Source of the DNA: Pseudomonadota bacterium
GTDB lineage: Bacteria > Pseudomonadota > Alphaproteobacteria > Rhizobiales > Devosiaceae
DNA: 64,000 nucleotides
Assembly: GCA_023391095.1 (NCBI GenBank)
Contig: JAEWBN010000016.1
Coordinates: 157,458-221,457 of the forward strand
Reading direction: 5' to 3'
The translations under genes were made by a program, and so were the position numbers. The notes below the pieces were generated by a model, which searched no databases, had not been told where the DNA came from, and saw nothing but the letters and a program-made list of their open reading frames with translations. Below are positions 17,221 through 26,773 of the stretch, one piece after another. Position 1 is the stretch's first letter. Each line of letters starts with the position of its first letter.

Positions 17221-20141
17221 CAGCGGGTTCCCTCCTCGGCAGGCTGGGCGCTGGCCTTGCGGGCGCGTGCCTCTCGGGGCGAACGCAGCGACTGGTGCGC
17301 CAGCGCGATCAGGATCAGGACGGTCGAGCCCACAACCAGCAGGAAGACGCCGAGGTCAAACAGAAGCGCGGTTGCAAGCGGGACGCGGCCGATCCAGGGG
17401 ATGTCGGCATACTGGAAATAGGTGGTGAGGAAGGGCACGCCGAAGAGCCAGGATCCAAGCCCGGTCAGGAGGGCAATGCCCAGGCCCGAGCCGATCCAGA
17501 TCACCGGCAGGATGCGCAGGCGGTCTTCCACCCAGCGGGTGCCGCCGGCCATGTATTGCAGCAGGAAGGCGATGGACATCGTGATGCCACCCACAAAACC
17601 GCCACCCGGCAGGTCGTGGCCGCGCATGAAGAGATAGACGGCGACCACGATGATGACCGGAAAGAGCCACTGCATGATCTGTGAGGGGACAAGCAGATAG
17701 GCGGCAACGGTTGCGCCCACGGTCCGGTCCGGACGGGCTTCGTCGAAGGCATTCTGGGTCAGCTGCTGCTGCGGCTTGCCGATGCTTTCGGCCGCCGGAC
17801 GGAAGCGGCGGAGCAGGGCAAAGACGGTCAGGGCGACAACGCCGAGCACGGCGATTTCGCCGAAGGTATCGAAGGCGCGGAAGTCCACCAGCATGACGTT
17901 GACGACATTGGTGCCGCCGCCCTGGCTATAGGCGTTTTCCAGGAAGAAGCTGGAGATGCCGTCGATCTGCGGGCGGGTCATGATGAGGTAGGAGACGAGC
18001 GCCATGCCCAGGCCCGCCATGCCGGCGACGACCATATCGCGATAACGGCGGAACCTGTCGCGACGCTGGGCATCCATGGAGAGGTTGGGCAGGCGCTGGG
18101 GCAGCCAGCGCAGGCCGAGGAGGATCAACACAGTGGTGGCGATTTCGACGACCAACTGGGTCAGCGCGAGGTCGGGCGCCGAGAACCAGACAAACGTCAT
18201 GCAGGTGACGAGCCCGGCGCCGCCAAGCAGGATGAGTGCTGCAAAGCGGTGGAACTTAGCCTGGTAGGCAGCGGCGAGGGCGCAGGCGCCGCCGACGAGC
18301 CACATAAGGGCAAAGACAGGATCGACCGGAGAAATAGGCGGGACAAGGTTCTCGACACGGTTCCACAGCGGCAGGGCACCGGCAAGGAGGGCCAGCGCCA
18401 CGATGATCAGCAATTGCGGCTGGAGGCGGCGAGTACCCAGAAGCGTGTTGAGTGCGCGCGCCCAGCGGCCGGTCACCGTGAGCAGGATATTTTCAAAGAT
18501 GCGCTGACCGCGGAAGCGATGGAGCAGCGGTGTGCCGTCATGGCCCTGCGAGAGGTATTTGAACAGAGCAATATAGAGCAGCACGCCGCCCACAAGCGCC
18601 ACCGCGCTCATCAGCAGGGGCAGGTTGAAGCCGTGCCAGACCGAGAGACTGTAGTATGGCGTGTCGTCGCCCAGCACTGCGGTGACAGAGGCGGCGAGAT
18701 AGGGCGCGATGCTGATGCCCGGAATGATGCCCACAGCCAGGCAAATGAGGACAAGAAATTCGATTGGACGGCGCATGAGCGCGGGCGGTTCGTGCGGCTC
18801 CTTGTCTAGCCCGCTGGGCGGGGGGCCGAAGAAGACGCCATGCACGAATCGCAGCGAATAGGCGACGCTGAACATGCCGGCCAACGTGGCGCCAATGGGC
18901 AGCGCTAGGTTGACGAACATGTTGGGATTGTACGCCGCCGTCTCGGTGAAGAACATTTCCTTCGACAGAAAGCCGTTGAGAAGCGGCACGCCGGCCATTG
19001 CGGCAGAAGCGATCATGGCCAGCGTGGCGGTGAACGGCATGAAACGGTAAAGGCCGCTGAGACGACGGATGTCGCGGGTGCCGGTTTCGTGGTCGATGAT
19101 GCCGGCGGCCATGAACAGGGAGGCCTTGAAGGTGGCGTGGTTGGCGATGTGGAAGATCGCGGCCACCAGCGCCAGCGGCGTGCTCATGCCGATCAGGGTG
19201 GTGATGAGGCCAAGATGGCTGATGGTCGAATAGGCCAGAAGCCCCTTGAGATCGCGCTGGAAGAGCGCGGCGTATGCACCGATCATCAGGGTGATCAGGC
19301 CGGCAAAGGTGACGATCCAGAACCAGCCATCCGTTCCCGACATGACAGGCCAGAACCGGACCAGCAGGAACACGCCGGCCTTCACCATGGTGGCGGAATG
19401 GAGATAGGCCGAGACCGGGGTCGGTGCCGCCATGGCATGGGGCAGCCAGAACTGGAACGGGAACTGCGCGCTCTTGGTCATGGCGCCGAGCAGCATCAGG
19501 ATCAGGGCGAGATTGTAGAGGCTGTGCTCGCGGATCAGTTCGCCGGAAGCCAGAATGATGTCGAGATCGTAGCTGCCGACGATATGACCGATGACCAGGA
19601 GGCCGACGAACAGTGCCAGCCCGCCGGTAGCCGTGACGATCAGGGCCATGCGGGCGCCATCGCGAGCGTCGCTGCGGTGATACCAGTAGCCGATCAACAG
19701 GAAGGAAATGAGGCTGGTCAGCTCCCAGAAAATGGCGAGCTGGATAATGTTGCCTGCGGTGACGAGGCCCAGCATGGCGCCCATAAAGGCCAAGAGGAAG
19801 CCGAAGAAACGCGGCACCGGATCCTTGGGAGACATGTAGTAGCGCGTATAGAGCACCACCAGGAAACCGATGCCGGTGATCAGGACGCAGAACAGCCAGG
19901 CAAAGCCGTCGAGCCGCAGGATGATGTTCAGCCCAAGGGAGGGAAGCCACTCGATCTCATGCCGAACCACCCCGCCTTCGACGATTTGCGGGAAGAAGGC
20001 GAAGGATAACCCCAGCAGTGTCACACTCAGGATACCGGACAGCCAGGCTTCAAGATTGCGGGCATTGGCCGGGAGAGTGGCAGCAATCAGACCCGTGACA
20101 AACGGCGCTGCGACAATAAGCAGGAGTAAGGAAGATGGCAT
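17220..20141 (-). CDS. mrpA: Fused Mrp/Pha antiporter subunit A/B
   Basis: The 973-residue protein joins the NuoL-like MrpA (roughly residues 1-780) with an MrpB-type C-terminal domain (about 820-940; DLPGGGFVGGITMSIAFLLQY is the MrpB phrase). This fused A/B form is known from rhizobial PhaAB systems. The A part has WLPHAMAAPTPVSAYLHSATMVKAG and similar proton-channel motifs. It is the first gene of a six-gene operon reading leftwards, with overlapping or nearly touching junctions throughout. Sodium or potassium specificity cannot be decided from sequence. Confidence 0.94.
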   Translation of the reverse strand: MPSSLLLLIVAAPFVTGLIAATLPANARNLEAWLSGILSVTLLGLSFAFFPQIVEGGVVRHEIEWLPSLGLNIILRLDGFAWLFCVLITGIGFLVVLYTRYYMSPKDPVPRFFGFLLAFMGAMLGLVTAGNIIQLAIFWELTSLISFLLIGYWYHRSDARDGARMALIVTATGGLALFVGLLVIGHIVGSYDLDIILASGELIREHSLYNLALILMLLGAMTKSAQFPFQFWLPHAMAAPTPVSAYLHSATMVKAGVFLLVRFWPVMSGTDGWFWIVTFAGLITLMIGAYAALFQRDLKGLLAYSTISHLGLITTLIGMSTPLALVAAIFHIANHATFKASLFMAAGIIDHETGTRDIRRLSGLYRFMPFTATLAMIASAAMAGVPLLNGFLSKEMFFTETAAYNPNMFVNLALPIGATLAGMFSVAYSLRFVHGVFFGPPPSGLDKEPHEPPALMRRPIEFLVLICLAVGIIPGISIAPYLAASVTAVLGDDTPYYSLSVWHGFNLPLLMSAVALVGGVLLYIALFKYLSQGHDGTPLLHRFRGQRIFENILLTVTGRWARALNTLLGTRRLQPQLLIIVALALLAGALPLWNRVENLVPPISPVDPVFALMWLVGGACALAAAYQAKFHRFAALILLGGAGLVTCMTFVWFSAPDLALTQLVVEIATTVLILLGLRWLPQRLPNLSMDAQRRDRFRRYRDMVVAGMAGLGMALVSYLIMTRPQIDGISSFFLENAYSQGGGTNVVNVMLVDFRAFDTFGEIAVLGVVALTVFALLRRFRPAAESIGKPQQQLTQNAFDEARPDRTVGATVAAYLLVPSQIMQWLFPVIIVVAVYLFMRGHDLPGGGFVGGITMSIAFLLQYMAGGTRWVEDRLRILPVIWIGSGLGIALLTGLGSWLFGVPFLTTYFQYADIPWIGRVPLATALLFDLGVFLLVVGSTVLILIALAHQSLRSPREARARKASAQPAEEGTR

Positions 20142-20457
20142 TGTCGCTTGGTGATCTCCAGTGACGCGGATGGGACTTCAAAAGCGCGGGTGACGCGTTT
20201 GCATTTGGGGGAGAAACCCCTATCAGATCAACCCCTTGCAAGCGCTCAAAACCACAATACAGGCAGACGCGCCGTGTCCAAGGCCAAATTCGGAGATTTT
20301 TCCGCGGCATGGGCGCGCATGAGGGGCGGGCCGACCGATGACAGCAAGCGCGCGTGTCGATCCACACCGTTCAACCTTGTGTGACGAACAAATGCGCGTC
20401 AGATTTGCCATCGGGTGCGTTAGAGCCATCAAAGGTGCCGGCCCCTGAGGAAGCGTG
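20142..20457. other. Divergent intergenic region between mrpA and the YdeP-type oxidoreductase gene
   Basis: About 315 bases hold the start regions of both divergent operons. A short hairpin GGGG-AGAAA-CCCC occurs near 20207-20220. I see no convincing -35/-10 pair, sigma-54 site or small gene. Confidence 0.4.
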
Positions 20458-22722
20458 ATGAGTGAGAAAACCCCGCGATACGAGACCTATAAGCATCCGG
20501 CCGGAGGCTGGGGTGCCGCTGCGGCGACGGCCAAGGTCTTGATGGAACAAAGCGTTCTCACCAAGGGGTCGCGCGCGCTTCTGGAGATGAACCAGCCGGG
20601 TGGATTCAAGTGCCCATCCTGCGCGTTTCCCGATGCCGATGAGCGCAAGCGTCTTGAGTTCTGTGAAAACGGCGCCAAGGCGCTGGCCCATGAGGCGACG
20701 CGGGCGCGGGTGACGCGGGAATTTTTCGCCGAGCACAGTGTCACCGACCTCATGGCTCAGTCCGACTACTGGCTCGAAATGCAGGGGCGGCTCACTGAGC
20801 CCATGCGCTATGACGCGGCAACCGACCATTATGTCCCCTGCAGCTGGGACGAGGCCTTCGCCTTGATAGGCAAGCATTTGCGGGCGCTCGAAAGTCCGCA
20901 TCAGGCGGAGTTCTATACGTCGGGCCGGACGCCCAACGAGGCGGCATTCCTCTATTCAATCTTCGTGCGCGAGTTCGGGACCAACAATTTTCCCGACTGT
21001 TCAAACATGTGCCACGAGCCGACCAGCCGCGGACTGCCGCCGGTTCTGGGGATCGGCAAGGGCTCGGTTGTGCTCAAGGACTTCGAGCACGCAGAGGCGA
21101 TCTTCATTATAGGGCAGAATACCGGCACCAACTCGCCACGCATGATGACCAATCTGGTCGAAGCGCGCAAGCGCGGCATCCCTATCGTGGCGGTCAATCC
21201 CATGCCGGAGCGGGCGCTGCTCAAGTTCACCGAGCCGCAGGACGTGGTGCAGATGGCGACCTTGGGCTCGACGCCGATTGCCAGTGAATTCGTGCACATC
21301 AAGATCGGGGGCGACCTGGCGCTGCTCAAGGGCCTGATGAAGGTCATGTTCGAGCGTGAGGATGCCGGCGAGGAGGTTCTCGACCGCGCCTTTATCGACC
21401 AGCACACGGCCGGGATCGAGGCGTTGCGCGAAGATGTTCTGAAGCAGGATTGGGCCGAGCTGGTCGCTGTGTCGGGCATCAGCGAAGACCAGATCCGGCG
21501 CGTTGCGCAAATCTACATCCGCTCGAAGGCTACGATCATCTGCTATGGCATGGGGCTGACCCAACACCAGCAAGGCTCGCGCCTGCTGCAGCAAGTTGCG
21601 GCCTTGCTCCTGCTCCGCGGCAATATCGGCAAGCCCGGAGCGGGTATCGCGCCCATCCGCGGACACTCCAATGTGCAGGGCGACCGCACCGTCGGCATCG
21701 ATGAAAAGCCGAGCGAGGCCTATCTCGATCGCGTTCGCGACGTGTTCGGTTTCGAGCCGCCGCGGGCGCATGGCCATCATACGGTGGAATCGGTGGAGGC
21801 CATGCGCCGGGGCGAGGCCAAGGTGTTCATCGGGTTGGGCGGCAATTTCGTGCGCGCCGTGCCTGACACCAACGAGGCCTATGCGGCCATGCGCAAGCTG
21901 GCGCTGACCGTGGGCATTGCCACCAAGCTCAATCGCGGACATCTGGTACACGGGCAGGATGCGCTGATCCTGCCGGTCGTCGCGCGTTCCGAACATGTGC
22001 GCACCAGGCTCGGCGAGCAGATCGTCACTATCGAGGATGCGATGAGCAATGTGACGCCATCGCGCGGCGTACTCGAGCCCGCCAGCGAACATCTGCTGCC
22101 GGAAGTTGAGATCGTATGCCGCATGGCCATGGCAACGCTTGCGGACAGCAAGGTCGACTGGGCGCGCTATATCGATGACTACGCCGCCATTCGCGACAAA
22201 ATCCAGGACGTCTATCCAGAGATCTTTGCCGGATATAACGCCAAGCTCAAAAATCCCAAGGGCTTTCACCTCGATGTGCCGTCGCGCCGGCGAGTCTGGA
22301 AGACGCCGAACGGGAAAGCGAATTTCCTCGTTTTCGAGGGGCTGCACGTCGATGCCCCGGTCGAGGACAAGGACATGCTGCGCCTCGCCACGGTCCGCAG
22401 CCATGACCAGTTCAACACCACGATCTATTCCAATTCCGACCGCTATCGCGGCGTCTATAATGACCGCCTTGTGGTGTTCATGAATGCCGAGGACCGCAGG
22501 GAACGGGGGCTGGAAGCTGGGCAGAAGATCAGCCTTGAGACCATTTTTCATGATGGTGTCTCCCGACGCGTGGATGATCTGACCGTGCTGGACTATCCCA
22601 TGCCGCGCGGCTCGGTAGCCGGCTATTACCCCGAGTTGAACCCGCTTCTGCCGCTCGAGCACTACGACCGGGTGAGCGGGACCCCCGCGGCAAAAGCCAT
22701 TCCGGTGCGTGTGGTTCGTTAA
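20458..22722 (+). CDS. FdhF/YdeP-family molybdopterin oxidoreductase
   Basis: The 754-residue protein is a cytoplasmic bis-molybdopterin-type oxidoreductase of the YdeP group: GGWGAAAATAKVL at the N-terminus, FKCPSCAFPD with cysteines at 52 and 55, FYTSGRTPNEAAFLY and NMCHEPTS. The C-terminal dinucleotide-binding domain carries FNTTIYSNSDRYRGVY. No twin-arginine signal is present. ATG 20458 follows GAGGAA; an adjacent GTG at 20455 is possible. The stop overlaps the fdhD start (TAATG). Relatives are annotated as formate dehydrogenase-like, and an acid-resistance role is known for E. coli YdeP; the substrate here is unknown. Confidence 0.88.
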   Translation: MSEKTPRYETYKHPAGGWGAAAATAKVLMEQSVLTKGSRALLEMNQPGGFKCPSCAFPDADERKRLEFCENGAKALAHEATRARVTREFFAEHSVTDLMAQSDYWLEMQGRLTEPMRYDAATDHYVPCSWDEAFALIGKHLRALESPHQAEFYTSGRTPNEAAFLYSIFVREFGTNNFPDCSNMCHEPTSRGLPPVLGIGKGSVVLKDFEHAEAIFIIGQNTGTNSPRMMTNLVEARKRGIPIVAVNPMPERALLKFTEPQDVVQMATLGSTPIASEFVHIKIGGDLALLKGLMKVMFEREDAGEEVLDRAFIDQHTAGIEALREDVLKQDWAELVAVSGISEDQIRRVAQIYIRSKATIICYGMGLTQHQQGSRLLQQVAALLLLRGNIGKPGAGIAPIRGHSNVQGDRTVGIDEKPSEAYLDRVRDVFGFEPPRAHGHHTVESVEAMRRGEAKVFIGLGGNFVRAVPDTNEAYAAMRKLALTVGIATKLNRGHLVHGQDALILPVVARSEHVRTRLGEQIVTIEDAMSNVTPSRGVLEPASEHLLPEVEIVCRMAMATLADSKVDWARYIDDYAAIRDKIQDVYPEIFAGYNAKLKNPKGFHLDVPSRRRVWKTPNGKANFLVFEGLHVDAPVEDKDMLRLATVRSHDQFNTTIYSNSDRYRGVYNDRLVVFMNAEDRRERGLEAGQKISLETIFHDGVSRRVDDLTVLDYPMPRGSVAGYYPELNPLLPLEHYDRVSGTPAAKAIPVRVVR

Positions 22723-23534
22723 TGATGAGCAATGGCAAGGGGGCGGTGGGGCTGGATGTCCTGCGGCTGGGTTTCGAGCAGGAAGCTGACGCCGACATCG
22801 TGCGCGCCGTGCCGGTGGAAGCCCCGATTGCCATCGACGTGGGCGGCATCGGCTATGCGGTAATGATGGCGACACCGACGGAGCTTGAGGACTACGTGAC
22901 CGGCTTCGCATTGTCCGAGGGGTTGATCGCGCGGGTCGATGATATCGCCAATCTTTCGATTGCCGAAGTCGAGGGCGGGTGGGTTGCGCGCCTGACGCTG
23001 CCGACGATGGGAATGGCCAAGGCTGTCAAGCGGGCCAGGAACCGGGTCAGCGAAAGCTCTTGCGGGCTTTGCGGCATGAACAATATCGCCGAAGTGCTGC
23101 GGCCACTGCCAAAAGTGGTGGCTCGCATCGAAACCACGCGCGCAGCAATTGCCACGGCGCTCGATGGTCTCCCCGCCCATCAGCCGCTCAGCCGCGCAAC
23201 GGGGGCGGTGCACGCGGCCGCCTTCTGCCTGCCCGATGGCACAATCCGGCTGGTGCGCGAGGATGTGGGGCGGCACAATGCCCTTGATAAACTGATTGGG
23301 GCGCTGGCGCGCCAGAACATCGACCCGGCAGAGGGGTTCTTTCTGCTTACCGCGCGCTGTTCCTACGAGCTTGTGGAGAAAACCGTGCGCTCGGGGTGCT
23401 CCATGCTGGTCACGATTTCCGCGCCAACCGCCCTGGCTGCTGAACGGGCGGCTCAATCCGGTCTGACGCTTGTGTCGTTAGCGAGGCCGGATGCAGCGCT
23501 GGTTGTCACTGGTCGCGATGCGATCAGAGGTTAG
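22722..23534 (+). CDS. fdhD: FdhD sulfurtransferase for molybdoenzyme maturation
   Basis: The 270-residue protein matches FdhD: ESSCGLCGM holds the persulfide-carrying cysteine pair at about residues 114 and 117, and VREDVGRHNALDKLIG plus the later SYELVEKTVRSG are family blocks. FdhD passes sulfur from a cysteine desulfurase to the molybdenum cofactor of formate dehydrogenase-type enzymes. It overlaps the preceding oxidoreductase gene, which is thus its likely client. ATG 22722 and 22725 are both possible starts. Confidence 0.95.
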   Translation: MMSNGKGAVGLDVLRLGFEQEADADIVRAVPVEAPIAIDVGGIGYAVMMATPTELEDYVTGFALSEGLIARVDDIANLSIAEVEGGWVARLTLPTMGMAKAVKRARNRVSESSCGLCGMNNIAEVLRPLPKVVARIETTRAAIATALDGLPAHQPLSRATGAVHAAAFCLPDGTIRLVREDVGRHNALDKLIGALARQNIDPAEGFFLLTARCSYELVEKTVRSGCSMLVTISAPTALAAERAAQSGLTLVSLARPDAALVVTGRDAIRG

Positions 23535-23569
23535 TCCAGCCTGTGGGATGTGAGGATGCGTCTCACCGC

Positions 23570-24379
23570 TCAGTAGCCTGACCCGCCAAGAAACTCCTTC
23601 TTAAGCGTCAGAAGGATGATCTTGAGGTCAAGCCAGATCGAGAAGTGGCAGATATAGGCAATGTCGTGATCGACGCGAGCCCGAGCGAGTGCGGGGCTGT
23701 CGGTGCCACCCCGATAGCCATTGGCCTGAGCCCAACCCGTCAAACCGGGTCTAACCTTGAGGCGCAAATCGTAATAGGGAACGAGGTCGCGATAGAGCCT
23801 GCCAGCGGCGCGCATCCCGGGCACGTGGGGGCGCGGCCCCACCAGGGACATCTCGCCGCGCAGCACATTGATGAGCTGTGGTAGTTCGTCGATGCTGGTT
23901 TTGCGAAGAAACCGACCCAGGGCAAATATGCGAGGATCATTCTCTACCGTCTGCTGCACCCCCGAGGGATCCCCGATCTCAAGATGCATCGAACGGAACT
24001 TGAGGACTTCGAACAGCCGACCGTCGATGCCTTCGCGCCATTGGCGGAAGAAGATCGGTCCTGGGCTTGCGATCTTGATGGCAACTGCAACCAACACCAT
24101 GAGCGGAAGCAACGCCACTAACGCGAGTGCAGTCGCAACAATGTCCAGAACCCGCTTTGCCCGAAGCGCTATTTGGTGACCGGGCCCGAACGCAGGGATG
24201 GACGGCACGCCGTGGCTGAAGGTTATCGGCAGTCCGCTCTGACGCGCAATTCTGCGGATATGGGACTCTCCAGCCTCCACTGCCGGATTGCGGCCGAAAA
24301 ACAAGGTGTCGGTCTCGGGAGTAACTAAACTGAAATTTTGAGAGGCGTTCAAGTCTGTCATGCCGAACTCTTCGCTCAC
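23570..24379 (-). CDS. Exopolysaccharide undecaprenyl-phosphate sugar transferase
   Basis: The 269-residue protein is a monotopic polyprenyl-phosphate hexose-1-phosphate transferase (bacterial sugar transferase family; WcaJ/ExoY-like but without the long N-terminal half). It shows RAKRVLDIVATALALVALLP as membrane hairpin, ASPGPIFFRQWREG, KFRSMH and DELPQLINVLRGEMSLVGPRP. It starts polysaccharide repeat-unit assembly by loading the first sugar onto undecaprenyl phosphate. The start is GTG 24379 or ATG 24361. It stands alone, convergent with fdhD, about 14 kb from ugd and 32 kb from the main polysaccharide genes. Confidence 0.9.
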   Translation of the reverse strand: MSEEFGMTDLNASQNFSLVTPETDTLFFGRNPAVEAGESHIRRIARQSGLPITFSHGVPSIPAFGPGHQIALRAKRVLDIVATALALVALLPLMVLVAVAIKIASPGPIFFRQWREGIDGRLFEVLKFRSMHLEIGDPSGVQQTVENDPRIFALGRFLRKTSIDELPQLINVLRGEMSLVGPRPHVPGMRAAGRLYRDLVPYYDLRLKVRPGLTGWAQANGYRGGTDSPALARARVDHDIAYICHFSIWLDLKIILLTLKKEFLGGSGY

Positions 24380-24694
24380 AATTGTTCTTGTCGCCGCGCA
24401 GTTTTACCTTACCAAACTCTTAATTCTTAGCAAGCAGGAGATGAGATGACTCTCTTTAACGGTTAATGGCCGGCATGCACAAAGTAGATTCAGATCTCTT
24501 CCAAAGCCCCATTTCAAAGGAGTTTCTAAACGCTATGCGCAGACAGCAAATCAGTCTTGCAGTTGGCGCGAAGGCAGTTTCTGAGGCTTGTGTCCGTTCT
24601 AGATATTAAGGCTGGAGCAGACGACGCCGACCGCGCTAAACGTCATTGCTATGCCGTTTGCAGGATGCGAAGGAATGATGTACGAAGCCCCCGC
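24380..24694. other. Intergenic region before tRNA-Thr
   Basis: This 315-base stretch is AT-richer than its surroundings and must hold the promoter of the leftward sugar transferase and that of the rightward tRNA. No gene, terminator or repeat stood out. Confidence 0.4.
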
Positions 24695-24770
<76 letters not shown>

Positions 24771-24786
24771 TATTCGAGGCGCCGCT

Positions 24787-24849
24787 GTCGATCCAAAAAA
24801 TTGTTGAGTCGATTCCAAAGCTTCGTGAGTCGATCCCAAACAAGTTTGA
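24787..24849 (+). repeat. Three 21-bp imperfect tandem repeats beside tRNA-Thr
   Basis: Three consecutive 21-base units begin with GTCGAT and end in TGA (24787-24807, 24808-24828, 24829-24849), sharing GTCGATyCcAAA; a fourth unit is decayed. They lie 17 bases past the tRNA end. They may be recombinase arm-type sites of a former element, or a simple duplication. Confidence 0.6.
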
Positions 24850-24922
24850 GTCGGTTAAGCTACGGTGGCGATGTGGTTTTCTTCCGAAAATGCCACCCGG
24901 AATCGCCTTCCAAAACCCATGT

Positions 24923-25858
24923 CTAAATGGTGGATTTAGCAGCTCTCGCCTTGCGCTGAGCGTAGTACCCGTTGTTCGGGTCGAAGCCGGGCTTCTGATT
25001 GGCGAACCGCCTCGGGTAACCAGGCACTTTCAGCAGACTCGGCCAACCTTTTGGCTTGGCCCAGATTGGATGCAGGTCGTCCGGCAAGGCGTTCGCCACT
25101 GGTGAACGTCCGTCCCAGGGCTGAAGGTCGAGATAAGGCTCTACTTCAACACGACGAAACACCCGCCCCGAGGTGACATCCAAGTCAATAGCTGGCTTCA
25201 GTCGGCGCTCATCCGCCCAGGATGCAACTTTCAATCCTTTGATGCCGGCGCGAGCGCCGATCTCTCTCTGGAGGATATATTCCTGTGAGAATGTCATGAT
25301 CTGCTCGACGGGCAACAGCCCGTCCTCGTCCAAAGTCAAATGCTGCTTGGCCAGAAGGGCTGTCAGCTGGTCGTACTTGGTGATGTTGAGCATCAATTGG
25401 GCTGAAGTCAGCGGCACGGCTCCTTGTGGTGCCGTATGGCGCAGCAAGCGCTGGCTGAGGGCATCGTAGACCTCATCGGCCCCGCGCACCGACAGGGCAT
25501 TCATCAGCCCCTTTGTCGGCTCACGGTGCAGCCGCACTTCGACAAGGCCCCGGACCATGGCCTCAATCATCGACGACCAGGGTTTCCAGCCGGCCGGATA
25601 CCTCAGCATCACCTCGGATACCGGCACGAAGTCCGGCTCGCAAGCCCCAGGGACCAGATCAACCAGATCCCTGTCCTTCCGCAGTTTCAGGATGAGCCGA
25701 TCAAGCCCTCTGGCAGAGTAGCTCCCGCCCCGATCTTCACGGTAGGCTGCGTGCGCCTCTTCCGTGGAACCAGGACCAACCAATGGAGTCGCGACGTCCC
25801 GGTGCACCAGATCGACACAGCGAGACATCGCAAGCCGGCGGCGAATGCCGTCCGTCAC
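24923..25858 (-). CDS. Hypothetical protein, coupled to the Uma2 gene
   Basis: I do not recognise this 311-residue protein. It is mostly helical-looking, with two segments that resemble winged-helix or helix-turn-helix pieces (VPVSEVMLRYPAGWKPW and LPVEQIMTFSQEYIL), and a basic C-terminal tail (YYAQRKARAAKSTI). The sequence style recalls C-terminal parts of TniQ-type transposition proteins, but this is only an impression. The GTG start overlaps the upstream Uma2 stop (GTGA), so they are coupled; ATG 25828 is an alternative. Position next to a tRNA suggests acquired DNA. Confidence 0.6.
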   Translation of the reverse strand: MTDGIRRRLAMSRCVDLVHRDVATPLVGPGSTEEAHAAYREDRGGSYSARGLDRLILKLRKDRDLVDLVPGACEPDFVPVSEVMLRYPAGWKPWSSMIEAMVRGLVEVRLHREPTKGLMNALSVRGADEVYDALSQRLLRHTAPQGAVPLTSAQLMLNITKYDQLTALLAKQHLTLDEDGLLPVEQIMTFSQEYILQREIGARAGIKGLKVASWADERRLKPAIDLDVTSGRVFRRVEVEPYLDLQPWDGRSPVANALPDDLHPIWAKPKGWPSLLKVPGYPRRFANQKPGFDPNNGYYAQRKARAAKSTI

Positions 25859-26460
25859 ATGCGTGGGACAGAACCCGGATTTAGATCAATGGCTTTGAAC
25901 CGCGGCTTGGGATCCAACGTGTCGTAAATGTCCACCAATGCCAATGACGCCGAGATTTCCGGTAGCGGAATGATGTCAGCCAAGTCCTCGTATCGTTCAG
26001 GGACCCAGGTGGCGTCCACACGACGATAGGCCTTCACGGAAACATGGGATGGATCGACCAGAAGCACGACCCGAATGTCGGGATGTGATTGATAGTCGTC
26101 GAGCTTGTCGGTGTGGTCGATTGCGTTGGTACTGTCCGAGAGGACTTCTACAACCACCGTGGGACCTGTGGCATGGGTCGCATTCGAGTCTTTTGGCCCG
26201 CAGTCCACGACCACGTCGGGAAGTCGACGGTTTCCGCCGGCCAAAACATAAGTGTCGCTCCCCGTCGCCCTGCACCCTTGGTTCTTAGCGCTAGGGGCCA
26301 AACTGGTAAGGATGTTGCTTGCGGCTACAGCATGGTCCTGCTTGGCTCCAGCCATCATCTCCAAGGGATAGCCATTGACGAACTCGTATCGACCGGGCTG
26401 AACTGCGACCCACTCCATGAATTCTTCGTCTGTCATGGGTTCGTATTTAGGCAATCCCAT
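25855..26460 (-). CDS. Uma2-family (DUF820) putative restriction-type endonuclease
   Basis: The 201-residue protein has the Uma2/DUF820 layout: MTDEEFMEWVAVQPGRYEFVNG at the N-terminus, then the PD-(D/E)XK-like core with LPDVVVDC and VVVEVLSDST, and IRVVLLVDPSHVSVKAYRR. These are proposed nucleases whose biological role is unclear; they are often found in mobile or defence-rich regions. The stop overlaps the next gene's GTG start. Confidence 0.85.
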   Translation of the reverse strand: MGLPKYEPMTDEEFMEWVAVQPGRYEFVNGYPLEMMAGAKQDHAVAASNILTSLAPSAKNQGCRATGSDTYVLAGGNRRLPDVVVDCGPKDSNATHATGPTVVVEVLSDSTNAIDHTDKLDDYQSHPDIRVVLLVDPSHVSVKAYRRVDATWVPERYEDLADIIPLPEISASLALVDIYDTLDPKPRFKAIDLNPGSVPRM

Positions 26461-26599
26461 GTCTGGCTCCAGTTGGCTTAGGTCAGGTCAGTTTGGAGCT
26501 GAAGTATGCCGCAAATGCTCGAAAATATCGATATCGGAATCTCTCAGGCCCGATGTAAGCAATATGCGTCTCAAGCAGCTCGTCGTCGGCACCAACAAT

Positions 26600-26767
26600 A
26601 TGGCCACTACCACGCATCTTTTCGAGAGGCTTGAGCCGCCGCTCGCCACAGCGATTTCCAATCTGAAAGGCGGCAGTCGGGATGCACGCCAAAAGGAGAA
26701 GGAAAAGCAGTTGCGCCGGCTTGCAAAGGACAGGCTTGTCCTCACGATGAAGCGTAAGCACGAGTAG
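26600..26767 (+). CDS. Possible small basic protein
   Basis: A 55-residue frame beginning MATTTHLFERLEPPL and ending in a strongly basic stretch (KEKEKQLRRLAKDRLVLTMKRK). The composition looks coding rather than random, but there is no clear ribosome site and no family was recognised. It could be a gene remnant. Confidence 0.25.
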   Translation: MATTTHLFERLEPPLATAISNLKGGSRDARQKEKEKQLRRLAKDRLVLTMKRKHE

Positions 26768-26773
26768 CTTGTG

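Noticed and set aside
21001..22911. 636-residue minus-strand frame opposite the YdeP-type gene
   Set aside because: Composition rich in Arg, His and Gly without domains; the plus strand holds a conserved oxidoreductase.
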